Below, piece after piece: positions 1 to 8,141 of a DNA stretch of 38,581 nucleotides. Origin of the DNA: Bacteroidetes bacterium GWA2_31_9 (GTDB lineage Bacteria; Bacteroidota; Bacteroidia; Bacteroidales; GWF2-33-38); contig MEND01000131.1 of assembly GCA_001768975.1 (NCBI GenBank), forward strand, positions 1-38,581, written 5' to 3'. How positions within the stretch are numbered: position 1 is the first letter of the stretch; each line of letters starts with the position of its first letter. The translations under genes and the position numbers were made by a program. The notes beneath the pieces are model-generated. The model made no database searches and was not told the DNA's origin. It saw only the letters and a program-made list of their open reading frames with translations.

Positions 1-167
1 TGTTTTCGGATAATATAATAGAATTGTAACTATTATAATTAAAAGTAATTTCCATTTCATCTTTAAAAGATTTAATTTGTGAAGAAATTTTCACAAAACA
101 AAGATGCGGAAGTTAATACGGCTAAGTATTACACAACTTTGGTTATTAGTTACATGATTCACACATG

Positions 168-740
168 AGGAAGGTTCAAAGCTCCAAGTTCCAAATTCCA
201 AGCACCAATTTCCAAGCACCAAGTTCCAAATTCCAAATCTCAAATTCCAAGCTTCAAATTCCAAATTCCAAGTGAAGAAGAAAGTGAGAAAGTGAGAAAG
301 TGAGAGATGGAGAAAGTGAGAAGTATTCAGTTGACAGACAGCTACACAGAGCTACAGAGTAGCGAAATGTTTATAGTAAGCAGTTGGCAGTCAATAATGC
401 AGAGCTACCATGAGGAAGGTTTAAAGCTCCAAGTTCCAATTTTCAAGCACCAATTTCCAAGCACCAAGCTCCAAGTTCCAAATTCCAAATCTCAAATTTC
501 AAGCTTCAAATTCCAAGTGAAGAAGAAAGTGAGAAAGTGAGAGATGGAGAAAGTGAGAAGTATTCAGTTAGCTGTAATCAGTTGGCAGTCAATAATGCAG
601 AGCTACAGAGTAGCGAAATGTTTATAGAAAAAGAAACCACCAACAATCTTGTCGCAATCAGAAACGATAATTTACGCTCTAAAGCTCCATGCGACAAATA
701 TTTAAGTTCCACGTTTCAAGCTCCAAGTTCAAAGGTGGAA
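168..740. repeat. Tandem 245-bp repeat built of CCAAnTTCC words
   Basis: Two long direct copies start at about 167 and 412 (both with GAGGAAGGTTYAAAGCTCC), a period of 245 bp. Each has a block of short words such as CCAAGTTCC, CCAAATTCC and CAAGCACC, then a GAAAGTGA run, then a unique-looking tail containing AGCGAAATGTTTATAG and GTTGGCAGTCAATAATGC. In the second copy the tail blocks are in a different order. A third, shorter run of the words lies at 701-735. Open frames of 77 and 83 codons cross the repeats, but their translations are low-complexity and I do not regard them as genes. Similar word-repeats occur between genes in environmental Bacteroidota, to my knowledge without an assigned function. 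Confidence 0.85.
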
Positions 741-889
741 GAAGGAGTTATTTTTTTTAACAAAAGACCACGTTTTAGCGAAAAATAATCAATATCACGA
801 GTTATAGATTCTTTAGTAATCACTCCTGCATTATAGTCCTGAGCTGTGCTTATTTCAGTGGCAAATTTGCCTTTGTAAATTTAATATGA
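716..889 (-). pseudogene. Possible C-terminal remnant of a lost gene
   Basis: On the minus strand one frame stays open for about 55 codons and its middle part looks like real protein (it includes ATEISTAQDYNAGVITKES and RDIDYFSLKRG), unlike the low-complexity translations of the repeats beside it. It has no start codon: a stop lies just upstream near 889. It ends at 716 in a tail encoded by the CCAAnTTCC words (TFELGA then stop), as if the repeat had grown into, or been inserted into, the end of a gene. I do not recognise the family. It may be chance. Confidence 0.25.
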
Positions 890-927
890 ACATATATCTA
901 TCAAAATATTAAATACCATTAATACAA

Positions 928-961
928 TTTGCAAGGGCTTATAAAAAAAAATATATCTTTG
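928..961 (+). promoter_or_regulatory. Bacteroidota-type promoter of the tig-clpP-clpX cluster
   Basis: A -33 box TTTG (928-931) and a -7 box TATCTTTG (954-961, matching TAnnTTTG) have their starts 26 bp apart, exactly the spacing of the Bacteroidota housekeeping sigma factor. The tig ATG follows 38 bp downstream. No Shine-Dalgarno sequence is visible, which is normal for this phylum. Confidence 0.7.
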
Positions 962-999
962 CAACATTAAATAATTTATTAATTAACTGTTTAGTAGAA

Positions 1000-2352
1000 A
1001 TGAATATAACAAAAGAAAATATTAACGACTTAAATGCAATTTTAAAAATTAATATTACAAAAGCCGATTACGAAGAAAAATACGAAAAAGCAATTAGAGA
1101 GCATGCAAAAAAGGCAAAAATGGATGGTTTTCGTCCAGGAATGGTTCCTGTAGGTTTAGTTAAGAAATTATATGGAAATGCTATCATATTAGACGAAATA
1201 AATAGACTTATTTCAGACTCAATACACAATTATATTACTGAAAATAAATTAAAAATTATTGGAGATCCTCTACCTCATATTGAGAATGATGCAATTGATT
1301 TAGATAATTCTTCTGAATTTAATTTTTCATTTGATTTAGGTCTTTATCCCGAATTTGAATTAAAATTAAACAAAAAGGAAAAATTTAATTTCTTCGAGGT
1401 TAAAATCGACGATAAATTAATAGAAGATGAAATTAAGTACTATTGTAATTATTATGGCGAACTAAAAGAAGTTGAAAGCATTACTGATGAGGATATTGTT
1501 GTTGAAGGCGATGTTCAGGAACTCGATTCGGAAGGAAATATTTTAGAAAACGGCATTAATGCTGAAGCTGTTAAGGTTTTTATTAAAATAATTAAAGATG
1601 AGGATGTTAAAAAGAATTTCTTAGCTGCAAAAAAATTCGATATTCTTAAATTTAATGCAAAATCTGCTTTTCCAAATGACGCTGATCGTGCAGGTCTTTT
1701 AAAAATTTCAAAAGAAGCTGCAATTGCAAATAATTCTGATTTTCAGATGTCAATTAATAAAATTGAAAAATTCATACATTCTGAAGTAAATCAAGGTCTT
1801 TTTGATAAAGTATTTGGCGAAGGAACAGTTACAAACGAAGAACAATTTAAAGAAAAAGTTATTGAGTCTTTAAAAGCTAGATTTGAAACCGAAAGCAACT
1901 ATAAATTTAAGATGGACGCTAAACAGCAAATTAAATCTAGTTCTGAGGTTGAATTACCTTCCGACTTTCTGAAACGCTGGGTCAAAATGGTTAATAAAGA
2001 ATTATCCGAGGAGCAGATTGAAGAGGAATTTCCAATGTTTATTGAAGATTTAAAATGGCAAATGATTAAAGAAAAGATTGTTGCTGAAAATAAATTTGAA
2101 GTTGTTGAAGAAGAAATTAAAAAAGAAGCTACAATCTTAGCTAAAAATCAGTACGCACAATATGGCATTACAAATATTGCCGACGAACATTTGGAGCCAA
2201 TGGTTGCACAAATGATGAAAAATGAAAAAACCGTAAACAAACTACACGATAAAATTTTAGAAGATAAAATTTTTGAATTTATAAAAGAAAATGTTAAACT
2301 TGACACAAAAGAAGTTTCACTTGAAGAGCTTCAAAACATGTTTAAACAATAG
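1000..2352 (+). CDS. tig: Trigger factor, ribosome-bound chaperone and prolyl isomerase
   Basis: This 450-aa protein matches the trigger factor family in length and layout. The N-terminal ribosome-binding part carries the signature loop at residues 43-50 (GFRPGMVP); many other bacteria have a lysine where this one has Met48. A short middle region stands where the FKBP-like domain lies, and a long, charged helical C-terminal part forms the substrate cradle. The protein sits at the ribosomal exit tunnel and shields nascent chains. It is followed after 24 bp by clpP and then clpX, the conserved tig-clpP-clpX order, so folding and degradation are encoded together. The ATG at 1000 is supported by the promoter just upstream and by the family-like N-terminus. 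Confidence 0.95.
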   Translation: MNITKENINDLNAILKINITKADYEEKYEKAIREHAKKAKMDGFRPGMVPVGLVKKLYGNAIILDEINRLISDSIHNYITENKLKIIGDPLPHIENDAIDLDNSSEFNFSFDLGLYPEFELKLNKKEKFNFFEVKIDDKLIEDEIKYYCNYYGELKEVESITDEDIVVEGDVQELDSEGNILENGINAEAVKVFIKIIKDEDVKKNFLAAKKFDILKFNAKSAFPNDADRAGLLKISKEAAIANNSDFQMSINKIEKFIHSEVNQGLFDKVFGEGTVTNEEQFKEKVIESLKARFETESNYKFKMDAKQQIKSSSEVELPSDFLKRWVKMVNKELSEEQIEEEFPMFIEDLKWQMIKEKIVAENKFEVVEEEIKKEATILAKNQYAQYGITNIADEHLEPMVAQMMKNEKTVNKLHDKILEDKIFEFIKENVKLDTKEVSLEELQNMFKQ

Positions 2353-2376
2353 TATTTACAATTAATACCTAAAAAA

Positions 2377-3063
2377 ATGCACTCAAACGACGAATTTAGA
2401 AAATACGCTATTAAGCACAAAGGAATCAGTAGTTTAACACTTGATAACTACAAATCTGTTTGGAATAATTATATTTCTCCAACTATAATCGAAGAGCGTC
2501 AATTAAACATTGCAACAATGGACGTTTTTTCAAGATTAATGATGGATAGAATAATTTTTCTCGGCTTGCCCATTGATGACTATGTTGCAAATATTATTCA
2601 AGCACAACTTTTATTCCTTGAATCATCTGATCCATCAAAAGATATTCAGATTTATTTTAATACTCCCGGAGGTTCTGTTTATGCAGGTTTAGGGATTTAT
2701 GATACTATGCAATATATTTCATCTGATGTTGCTACAATTTGTACTGGTATGGCAGCCTCAATGGGAGCTGTTTTATTGTGTGCCGGAACAAAAGGAAAAC
2801 GTTCTGCCTTAAAACATTCTAGGGTAATGATTCATCAACCAATGGGCTCTGCATCGGGTCAAGCATCTGATATTGAAATCACTGCAAAAGAAATTCAAAA
2901 GCTAAAAAAGGAACTTTATCAAATTCTTGCCGACCATTCAGGAAAACCAATTGAAAAAGTTGAAGCCGACTCTGACAGAGATTATTGGATGATTGCCGAA
3001 GAAGCAAAAGCTTATGGACTTATTGACGAGGTTTTAATAAGAGAAATTAATAAAAAGAAATAG
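2377..3063 (+). CDS. clpP: ATP-dependent Clp protease proteolytic subunit
   Basis: This 228-aa serine peptidase forms the barrel that degrades substrates fed in by ClpX. The catalytic triad can be placed by alignment with E. coli ClpP: Ser128 in GMAASMGA, His153 in MIHQPMG and Asp202 in DSDRDYW. The stretch NTPGGSVYAGLGIYD is the usual oxyanion and head-contact region. The N-terminal extension of about 30 residues before the EERQLN segment is typical of Bacteroidota ClpP. It begins 24 bp after tig and is probably cotranscribed with it. A strong hairpin separates it from clpX. Confidence 0.96.
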   Translation: MHSNDEFRKYAIKHKGISSLTLDNYKSVWNNYISPTIIEERQLNIATMDVFSRLMMDRIIFLGLPIDDYVANIIQAQLLFLESSDPSKDIQIYFNTPGGSVYAGLGIYDTMQYISSDVATICTGMAASMGAVLLCAGTKGKRSALKHSRVMIHQPMGSASGQASDIEITAKEIQKLKKELYQILADHSGKPIEKVEADSDRDYWMIAEEAKAYGLIDEVLIREINKKK

Positions 3064-3082
3064 TTTTTAAAAATGTTATAAT

Positions 3083-3123
3083 AAAAGGTTGGACACTAAG
3101 CTTGTCGAAGTGACCAACCTTTT
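3083..3123 (+). terminator. Hairpin between clpP and clpX
   Basis: Ten-base perfect arms AAAAGGTTGG (3083-3092) and CCAACCTTTT (3114-3123) enclose a 21-nt loop. CACT and AGTG inside the loop can extend the stem. The loop matches a diverged copy of the CACTTCGACAAGCTCAGTG-type repeat, so the hairpin may be a small inserted palindrome. The T-run after it is short, so it is a weak terminator, an attenuator, or an mRNA-processing structure that could set the clpP:clpX ratio. Confidence 0.5.
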
Positions 3124-3142
3124 GATATTTAATATAATTAAG

Positions 3143-4357
3143 ATGGAAAAATGTAGTTTTTGTGGAAGAGATAAAAAAGATACTGACCTTTTAATTTCAG
3201 GTATAAAAAGTAAGATATGCAATTATTGTGTTGAACAAGCGAACATTATTGTAAATGAAGAAACTAAAAAAAAGCCTTCAAGTGTCACTGACTTAAAAAA
3301 AACGCCAAAGCCATCTGAAATTAAAGAATTTCTAGACCAATATGTAATCGGTCAGGATAGTGCAAAAAAAGTAATGGCTGTGGCTGTTTACAATCATTAT
3401 AAACGAATTTCTCAGCAAAAAACTAATGATGAAGTTGAAATAGAAAAATCAAACATCGTAATGGTTGGAGAAACCGGAACAGGAAAAACACTCCTTGCAC
3501 GAACTATTGCTAAGTTTTTAAATGTTCCTTTCGCTATTGTTGATGCAACTGTTTTAACAGAAGCTGGTTATGTTGGCGAAGATGTTGAAACAATTTTGAC
3601 TCGTCTTTTGATGGTTGCCGATTATAATGTAAAATCAGCAGAAAGGGGAATTGTTTTTATTGATGAGTTAGATAAAATTGCACGTAAAAGCGATAATCCT
3701 TCAATAACCAGAGATGTTTCTGGTGAAGGAGTTCAACAGGGTTTACTAAAATTATTAGAAGGTTCTATTGTTAATGTTCCACCTCAAGGAGGAAGAAAAC
3801 ATCCTGAACAAAAAATGATTGCTGTTGATACTACAAATATTTTATTCATTTGTGGAGGTGCTTTTGATGGAATTGAAAAGAAAATAGGTCAGCGTTTAAA
3901 TACGAAATTAATTGGTTTTGACGCAACTAAAAGCCGTGATAGTATCAAAAGAGATAATTTATTACAATATATAAATCCACTTGACCTAAAATCGTTTGGA
4001 TTAATTCCAGAAATAATTGGGCGACTTCCTATTCTAACTCACTTGAATCCTCTTGAAAAAGAAACTTTACGCAGAATTTTAATTGAACCAAAAAACTCTA
4101 TTATCAAACAATATATCAAACTGTTTGAATACGATGGTATTGAACTTTCATTCGACGACGAAGTTTTAGATTTTATTGTTGATAAAGCTATTGATTTTAA
4201 ACTTGGTGCACGTGGCTTACGTTCAATCTGCGAGACAATTATGCTTGATTTAATGTTCGACCTACCTTCTAAAAATGAGAAAAAAGTTAATATTACTTTG
4301 GAATTAGCTAAAGAAAATACTGCTAAACTGAATTTTAGTAATTTGAATGTGGCTTAA
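3143..4357 (+). CDS. clpX: ATP-dependent Clp protease ATP-binding subunit ClpX
   Basis: This AAA+ unfoldase recognises tagged proteins and threads them into ClpP. I place the start at the ATG at 3143, giving 404 aa that begin directly with the zinc-binding domain (Cys4, Cys7, Cys26, Cys29). An upstream TTG at 3089 would add 18 residues encoded by the hairpin and is not credible. Walker A is GETGTGKT (109-116), Walker B is [10 protein letters not shown] (169-178), and the pore loop is GYVGEDV (142-148). The C-terminal sensor-2 region [10 protein letters not shown] is present. It is the last gene of the tig-clpP-clpX cluster. Confidence 0.96.
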   Translation: MEKCSFCGRDKKDTDLLISGIKSKICNYCVEQANIIVNEETKKKPSSVTDLKKTPKPSEIKEFLDQYVIGQDSAKKVMAVAVYNHYKRISQQKTNDEVEIEKSNIVMVGETGTGKTLLARTIAKFLNVPFAIVDATVLTEAGYVGEDVETILTRLLMVADYNVKSAERGIVFIDELDKIARKSDNPSITRDVSGEGVQQGLLKLLEGSIVNVPPQGGRKHPEQKMIAVDTTNILFICGGAFDGIEKKIGQRLNTKLIGFDATKSRDSIKRDNLLQYINPLDLKSFGLIPEIIGRLPILTHLNPLEKETLRRILIEPKNSIIKQYIKLFEYDGIELSFDDEVLDFIVDKAIDFKLGARGLRSICETIMLDLMFDLPSKNEKKVNITLELAKENTAKLNFSNLNVA

Positions 4358-4368
4358 TTCATAGCTGT

Positions 4369-4471
4369 CAGGGATTTTCAATCCCTGAAGAATAATTATT
4401 AGCATTTGTAATGCGTTAGTAGTGGATTACAAATCCAAATAATAAAAGCTTTCGGATTCCAAATCCGAAAG
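4369..4471. repeat. Array of four ATT-nnn-AAT palindromes
   Basis: Between the convergent clpX and folA genes lie four perfect palindromes with 3-nt loops. They are 4369-4387 (arms CAGGGATT/AATCCCTG), 4402-4414 (GCATT/AATGC), 4424-4436 (GGATT/AATCC) and 4449-4471 (CTTTCGGATT/AATCCGAAAG). Their centres are 30, 22 and 30 bp apart. All share the core ATT-nnn-AAT. The first and last could act as terminators for the two converging genes, but a regular series of four points to an interspersed palindromic element. Confidence 0.8.
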
Positions 4472-4486
4472 GGCTGAATTTAGTGT

Positions 4487-4975
4487 TTATTTTCTTTTAT
4501 AATCAACAAAAGAATAAGCTATTCCGCTTTTTTCATCAGTAAAAATATCGCTTTCTGAAATTGTTTCCCATTCATCGAAATTAATATCCGAAAAGTAAGT
4601 ATCTGCTTCAAATTTATGATGAATTTTTGTAAGATAAAGCTTATTGGCTATTGGAAGAAATTGCCTGTAAACAGAGCCTCCACCAATAATAAAGCTTTCT
4701 TCTTCGTTGCAGATTTTTAAAACGTCGTCAATTGAATAAGCCATTTGGCAGCCTTCAATTATTTCGCCCTGGATATTTGTAAGTACAACATTTGTGCGAT
4801 TTGGCAAAGGTCTTTTGGGAAGAGTAAAATAGGTGATTTTTCCCATTATAATTTTATGCCCCGATGTAATTTGCTTAAAACGTTTCAAATCTTCGGGCAA
4901 ATGACATAATAAATTATTATTAATTCCTATTGCATTGTTTTCTGCAATCGCTACTATTATTGAAATATTGCTCAT
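4487..4975 (-). CDS. folA: Dihydrofolate reductase
   Basis: This 162-aa enzyme reduces dihydrofolate to tetrahydrofolate with NADPH, regenerating the folate oxidised by ThyA. The N-terminal strand SIIVAIAENNAIG, the substrate-binding acid Asp29 in LPEDLKRFK, the LPNR motif and the cofactor loop IIGGGSVYRQF are all present. After IIMG the family usually has Arg, which contacts the NADPH 2'-phosphate; here it is Lys followed by Ile, a mild departure. It starts 10 bp after the thyA stop and is almost certainly in one operon with thyA. Confidence 0.95.
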   Translation of the reverse strand: MSNISIIVAIAENNAIGINNNLLCHLPEDLKRFKQITSGHKIIMGKITYFTLPKRPLPNRTNVVLTNIQGEIIEGCQMAYSIDDVLKICNEEESFIIGGGSVYRQFLPIANKLYLTKIHHKFEADTYFSDINFDEWETISESDIFTDEKSGIAYSFVDYKRK

Positions 4976-4985
4976 TATTAGTTGT

Positions 4986-5780
4986 TTAGATTGATATTTC
5001 GCCCTTAATATGTGGATGTGGATTGTAATTAACTAAACTAAAATCGTCAAACTTAAAATCAAAAATATTTTTTATATCCTTATTAATTAGCATTTGAGGC
5101 AGTGGACGAGGTTCGCGGGTTAACTGCAACTTACATTGCTCAATATGATTATTGTAAATGTGTGCATCGCCAAGTGTATGAACAAATTCTGAAGCTTTTA
5201 AGCCTACTGCCTGAGCTACCATCATTGTAAAAAGTGCATAACTGGCAATATTAAACGGTACTCCAAGGAAAATATCGGCACTTCGCTGATAAAGCTGACA
5301 ACTCAACTTTCCATCAGCAACATAAAATTGAAAAAAAGCATGACAAGGAGGTAAAGCCATTTTGTCTAAATCGCCAACATTCCAAGCACTTACAATATGT
5401 CGGCGAGAATCGGGATTGTTTTTTAAATCGTTAATTAGTTGTGAAATCTGGTCTATTTTTCTACCATCTGATGCTGTCCACGAACGCCACTGAGAACCAT
5501 AAACTGGTCCTAAATTTCCATCTTTATCTGCCCATTCGTCCCATATTGAAACATTATTTTCATGCAGATAATTAAGATTTGTTTCGCCTTTAATAAACCA
5601 CAACAATTCGTGAATAATCGACCTTAAATGTGTTTTTTTTGTAGTAAGTAGCGGAAAGCCATCTTCTAAATTAAATCTCATTTGATAGCCAAAAACGCTA
5701 ATAGTTCCGGTTCCAGTGCGGTCGGTTTTTTTTGTGCCGTTTTTGAGAACGTGGTCGAGGAGTGTGAGGTATTGTTGCAT
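4986..5780 (-). CDS. thyA: Thymidylate synthase
   Basis: This enzyme methylates dUMP to dTMP using methylene-tetrahydrofolate and produces dihydrofolate. Its 264 residues equal the length of the E. coli enzyme, and the nucleophile falls at the same position, Cys146 in [12 protein letters not shown]. The dUMP-phosphate arginine motif RRHIVSAWN and the [18 protein letters not shown] segment are intact, as is the C-terminus. It is the first gene of a thyA-folA pair. No clear TAnnTTTG box was found in the 60 bp upstream. Confidence 0.97.
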   Translation of the reverse strand: MQQYLTLLDHVLKNGTKKTDRTGTGTISVFGYQMRFNLEDGFPLLTTKKTHLRSIIHELLWFIKGETNLNYLHENNVSIWDEWADKDGNLGPVYGSQWRSWTASDGRKIDQISQLINDLKNNPDSRRHIVSAWNVGDLDKMALPPCHAFFQFYVADGKLSCQLYQRSADIFLGVPFNIASYALFTMMVAQAVGLKASEFVHTLGDAHIYNNHIEQCKLQLTREPRPLPQMLINKDIKNIFDFKFDDFSLVNYNPHPHIKGEISI

Positions 5781-5964
5781 AGAGTTTTGTTGTTTTATAA
5801 ATTATAAATTTTAAAGTTTTTTTGTTCAAATACTACAAAATAGTTGTTAATGAGTAAAATATAAATAGAAAAAAAGTACTTTTTTAAAGGTTAAAAAAAT
5901 CAAATTATATCTTAATTATTAATCAATTATATCATTTCTTGTAAAAAAACATTTTCAATCTTAT

Positions 5965-6585
5965 TTGCCCATCGGGCAATAATGTCAATAAAAAAATAGA
6001 ATCAAAATTTCTTTCCCAGAGGGAATTAACAGCTTTATTCAATTGGTTTAAAAACATATCGTTCGTCATATTCAATTTCAAATAATTTTAAAAGCTCAAG
6101 ATACTCTTCATAAAATGTTTGTTTTTTATGATGATTTTTCTGATTTTCAATATAAGTTACTATACTTGGTATTTGCGATTTTCCATAAGAAAAAGCAGCA
6201 AATCCTTCCTACCAAGAAAATTTTCCTACAACTAGTTTGTTTTCGTTTATCCAAATTGATGAACTTCGTTTTAAATTATATAATAAATCAGAAGGTGCTT
6301 GTTTTGGACTCATACTTACTAACACATGAACGTGGTCTGGCATACCATTGATTGAAAATGGCTTATGTCCTTGTTGTTTTATTATACCATTCATGTATTT
6401 GTAAAGCTCTGTTTTCCATTTATCTTGAATTAAAGAAAGTCGGTTTTGTACAGCAAATACATAATGTATATACATTTGAGTGTAAGTGTTTGCCATGTAA
6501 TGTTTAATTAATTAATGGTTAATGCCCTACGGGCAAAAAGTATCGTGTATATATATATTTTATTGGCATATAAGCCCTATGGGCT
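5965..6585 (-). mobile_element. REP/RAYT-like element with inverted hairpin-doublet ends
   Basis: A Y1-type transposase gene is framed by two related ends in inverted orientation. The left end has hairpin TTGCCC/GGGCAA (5965-5979), a conserved AATGTCAATAAAAA stretch, and hairpin TTCCC/GGGAA (6013-6025). The right end, read on the other strand, has the same order: AGCCC/GGGCT (6573-6585), TATGCCAATAAAA, then TGCCC/GGGCA (6523-6535). All loops are 3 nt and the hairpin centres are 47 and 50 bp apart. This is how REP-associated tyrosine transposases sit between inverted REP sequences. Exact outer borders and target duplication cannot be seen. Confidence 0.7.
6035..6496 (-). pseudogene. IS200/RAYT-like Y1 transposase interrupted by an amber codon
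   Basis: The frame encodes 153 residues of a transposase_IS200-like (Y1, HUH) protein. The HUH pair is visible as His55 and His57 in MPDHVHVLV. Codon 96 is TAG (complement of 6209-6211) between FSW and EGFAAF, where the family has Gln (CAG), so one C-to-T change explains it. The frame then stays open for 57 more codons to TAA at 6035-6037. The likely catalytic Tyr115, in VTYIENQKNHH, lies after the stop, so the 95-residue product cannot cut DNA. TAG ends normal genes here (tig, clpP), so stop-codon reassignment is not the explanation. The gene lies within its inverted hairpin ends. Confidence 0.85.
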
Positions 6586-6680
6586 ATCTTATTCTATTTG
6601 TTTTTGTTATAACTATAATATCTTCGCCTTATTTCCATTTAAGAACAGTTAGCAAATGGTTATTAATTTAATTTTTCTAA

Positions 6681-6748
6681 TTGCCCATCGGGCAATAATG
6701 TCAATAAAAAAAACTAAGTAATAATATTTTTCCCGTAGGGAATAAACT
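6681..6748 (+). repeat. Solo REP-doublet, same orientation as the left end of the element
   Basis: Hairpins TTGCCC/GGGCAA (6681-6695) and TTCCC/GGGAA (6730-6742), centres 48 bp apart, are joined by the same AATGTCAATAAAAA stretch as at 5965-6025. The next bases (GCTTATATGCCA, 6751-6762) resemble part of another end. It fills the 6497-6823 gap together with the right end of the transposase element; I see no gene in that gap. It could also end transcription of the permease gene. Confidence 0.75.
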
Positions 6749-6823
6749 AAGCTTATATGCCATTTCTTATGTAACTTATAGATATATAGAGTATTGTTAA
6801 CTTTTGCTTTTAGTGAGTATAAA

Positions 6824-8080
6824 TTAATGCTTAACATCGAAAGATACTTTTGGGTCGTGTTTGTGCTTAAATAAAAATGCAAATAAAACAGCAACTACAA
6901 GCGAATAAGCCGCAAAAGCCAGCCAGATATTTTCCCAATCTCTGAAACCATTTTCGAGCATGAAAAAATTCTTTATTATAACTCCACTTCCATAAGCACC
7001 TATCATTGTTCCAAAGCCATTTGTCATCATCATAAATAATCCTTGAGCACTTCCTCTAATGGATGAATCGCACTGTGTTTCGACAAATAATGCTCCTGAA
7101 ATATTAAAGAAGTCGAATGCCATTCCGTAAACAATACAAGATACAACTATCATCCATAAGCCACCTGCAGGGTCGCCAAATCCAAATAGTGCGAAACGCA
7201 AAACCCAAGCAAACATACTTAAAAGCATAACGTTCTTTATTCCAAATCGGTTTAAGAAAAATGGTATTGTCAGAATAAATAATGTTTCAGAAATTTGAGA
7301 AATTGACATAATTATTGTCGAATATTTTACAACAAAAGAATCGGCATATTCAGGGAAATGTTTGAATTCATCAAGAAAAACATCACCATACATATTTGTT
7401 AATTGTAATGAAGCTCCTAATAACATTGAAAAAATAAAAAATAAAGCCATCTTATAATTTGCAAATAATTTGAAAGCATCTAAACCAAGCATTTTAGCGA
7501 AAAAAGTATTACCAACTACTTTCAATTGTGGTGGACATTTTGGTAAGGTAAACGAATAAATTCCTAATACAACTGAAGCTATTGCCGAAAAATAAAATTG
7601 ATATTCGGTTGCTTTATTTCCAGTTAAATTTGTTACCCACATTGCAGCAATAAAGCCAATAGTTCCCCAAACTCTAATTGGCGGAAAATCTTTAACAACG
7701 TCATATCCTCCCTGCTTTAGTGCATTGTAACCAACAGTGTTTGTAAGTGCAATTGTTGGCATATAAAATGACATTGCCAATAACATTACCCAAAAAAAGG
7801 TGTCGGGGTCGTTTACCATAGGAAAACAAAAAACAGTTATCCCTCCTAAAATATGAACAATTCCATAAAGCTTTTCGGCATTCATCCATCTGTCAGCTAT
7901 TATTCCTGTTATAGCCGGCATAAACATGGATGCAATTCCTAATGTCAAAAAAACTGCACCAAATTCGGTGCCTCCCCAGCCTTTTGTCCCAAACCAATAA
8001 TTTGCTAAGGTAATCAACCACGCACCCCAAATAAAAAATTGGAGAAAGTTCATTATAACAAGACGTAATTTTATGCTCAT
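6824..8080 (-). CDS. MFS nucleoside permease, NupG/XapB-like
   Basis: This 418-aa integral membrane protein has about 12 hydrophobic segments and belongs to the nucleoside:proton symporter branch of the major facilitator superfamily. Family marks are the start KLRLVIMNFLQFFIWGAWL, the loop GIIADRWMNAEKL between the first helices, and PPIRVWGTIGFIAAMW. It would import nucleosides across the inner membrane, fitting with the thyA and tdk genes in this window, although the exact substrates cannot be read. It lies 145 bp downstream of the bifunctional nuclease gene on the same strand and may share its transcript. The C-terminus is a short charged tail. Confidence 0.88.
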   Translation of the reverse strand: MSIKLRLVIMNFLQFFIWGAWLITLANYWFGTKGWGGTEFGAVFLTLGIASMFMPAITGIIADRWMNAEKLYGIVHILGGITVFCFPMVNDPDTFFWVMLLAMSFYMPTIALTNTVGYNALKQGGYDVVKDFPPIRVWGTIGFIAAMWVTNLTGNKATEYQFYFSAIASVVLGIYSFTLPKCPPQLKVVGNTFFAKMLGLDAFKLFANYKMALFFIFSMLLGASLQLTNMYGDVFLDEFKHFPEYADSFVVKYSTIIMSISQISETLFILTIPFFLNRFGIKNVMLLSMFAWVLRFALFGFGDPAGGLWMIVVSCIVYGMAFDFFNISGALFVETQCDSSIRGSAQGLFMMMTNGFGTMIGAYGSGVIIKNFFMLENGFRDWENIWLAFAAYSLVVAVLFAFLFKHKHDPKVSFDVKH

Positions 8081-8141
8081 ATACTAGATTTAAATATTTA
8101 GAATTTTTGAATTTAGAATTTAGAGATTTCCTGTGTAGCAA

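Noticed and set aside
307-788. Two open plus-strand frames of 77 and 83 codons
   Set aside because: They lie entirely or mostly in the 245-bp repeats, have low-complexity translations related to each other by the repeat, and lack promoters.
861-872. Palindrome GGCAAATTTGCC
   Set aside because: A single 12-bp palindrome in AT-rich DNA, not repeated elsewhere in the window and not placed as an operator of any gene.
3089-3142. N-terminal extension of ClpX from a TTG start
   Set aside because: It would be encoded by the hairpin and loop; the conserved zinc domain starts at the ATG at 3143.
6209-6211. TAG reassigned to an amino acid
   Set aside because: tig and clpP in this window end with TAG at conserved C-termini, so TAG is a normal stop here.
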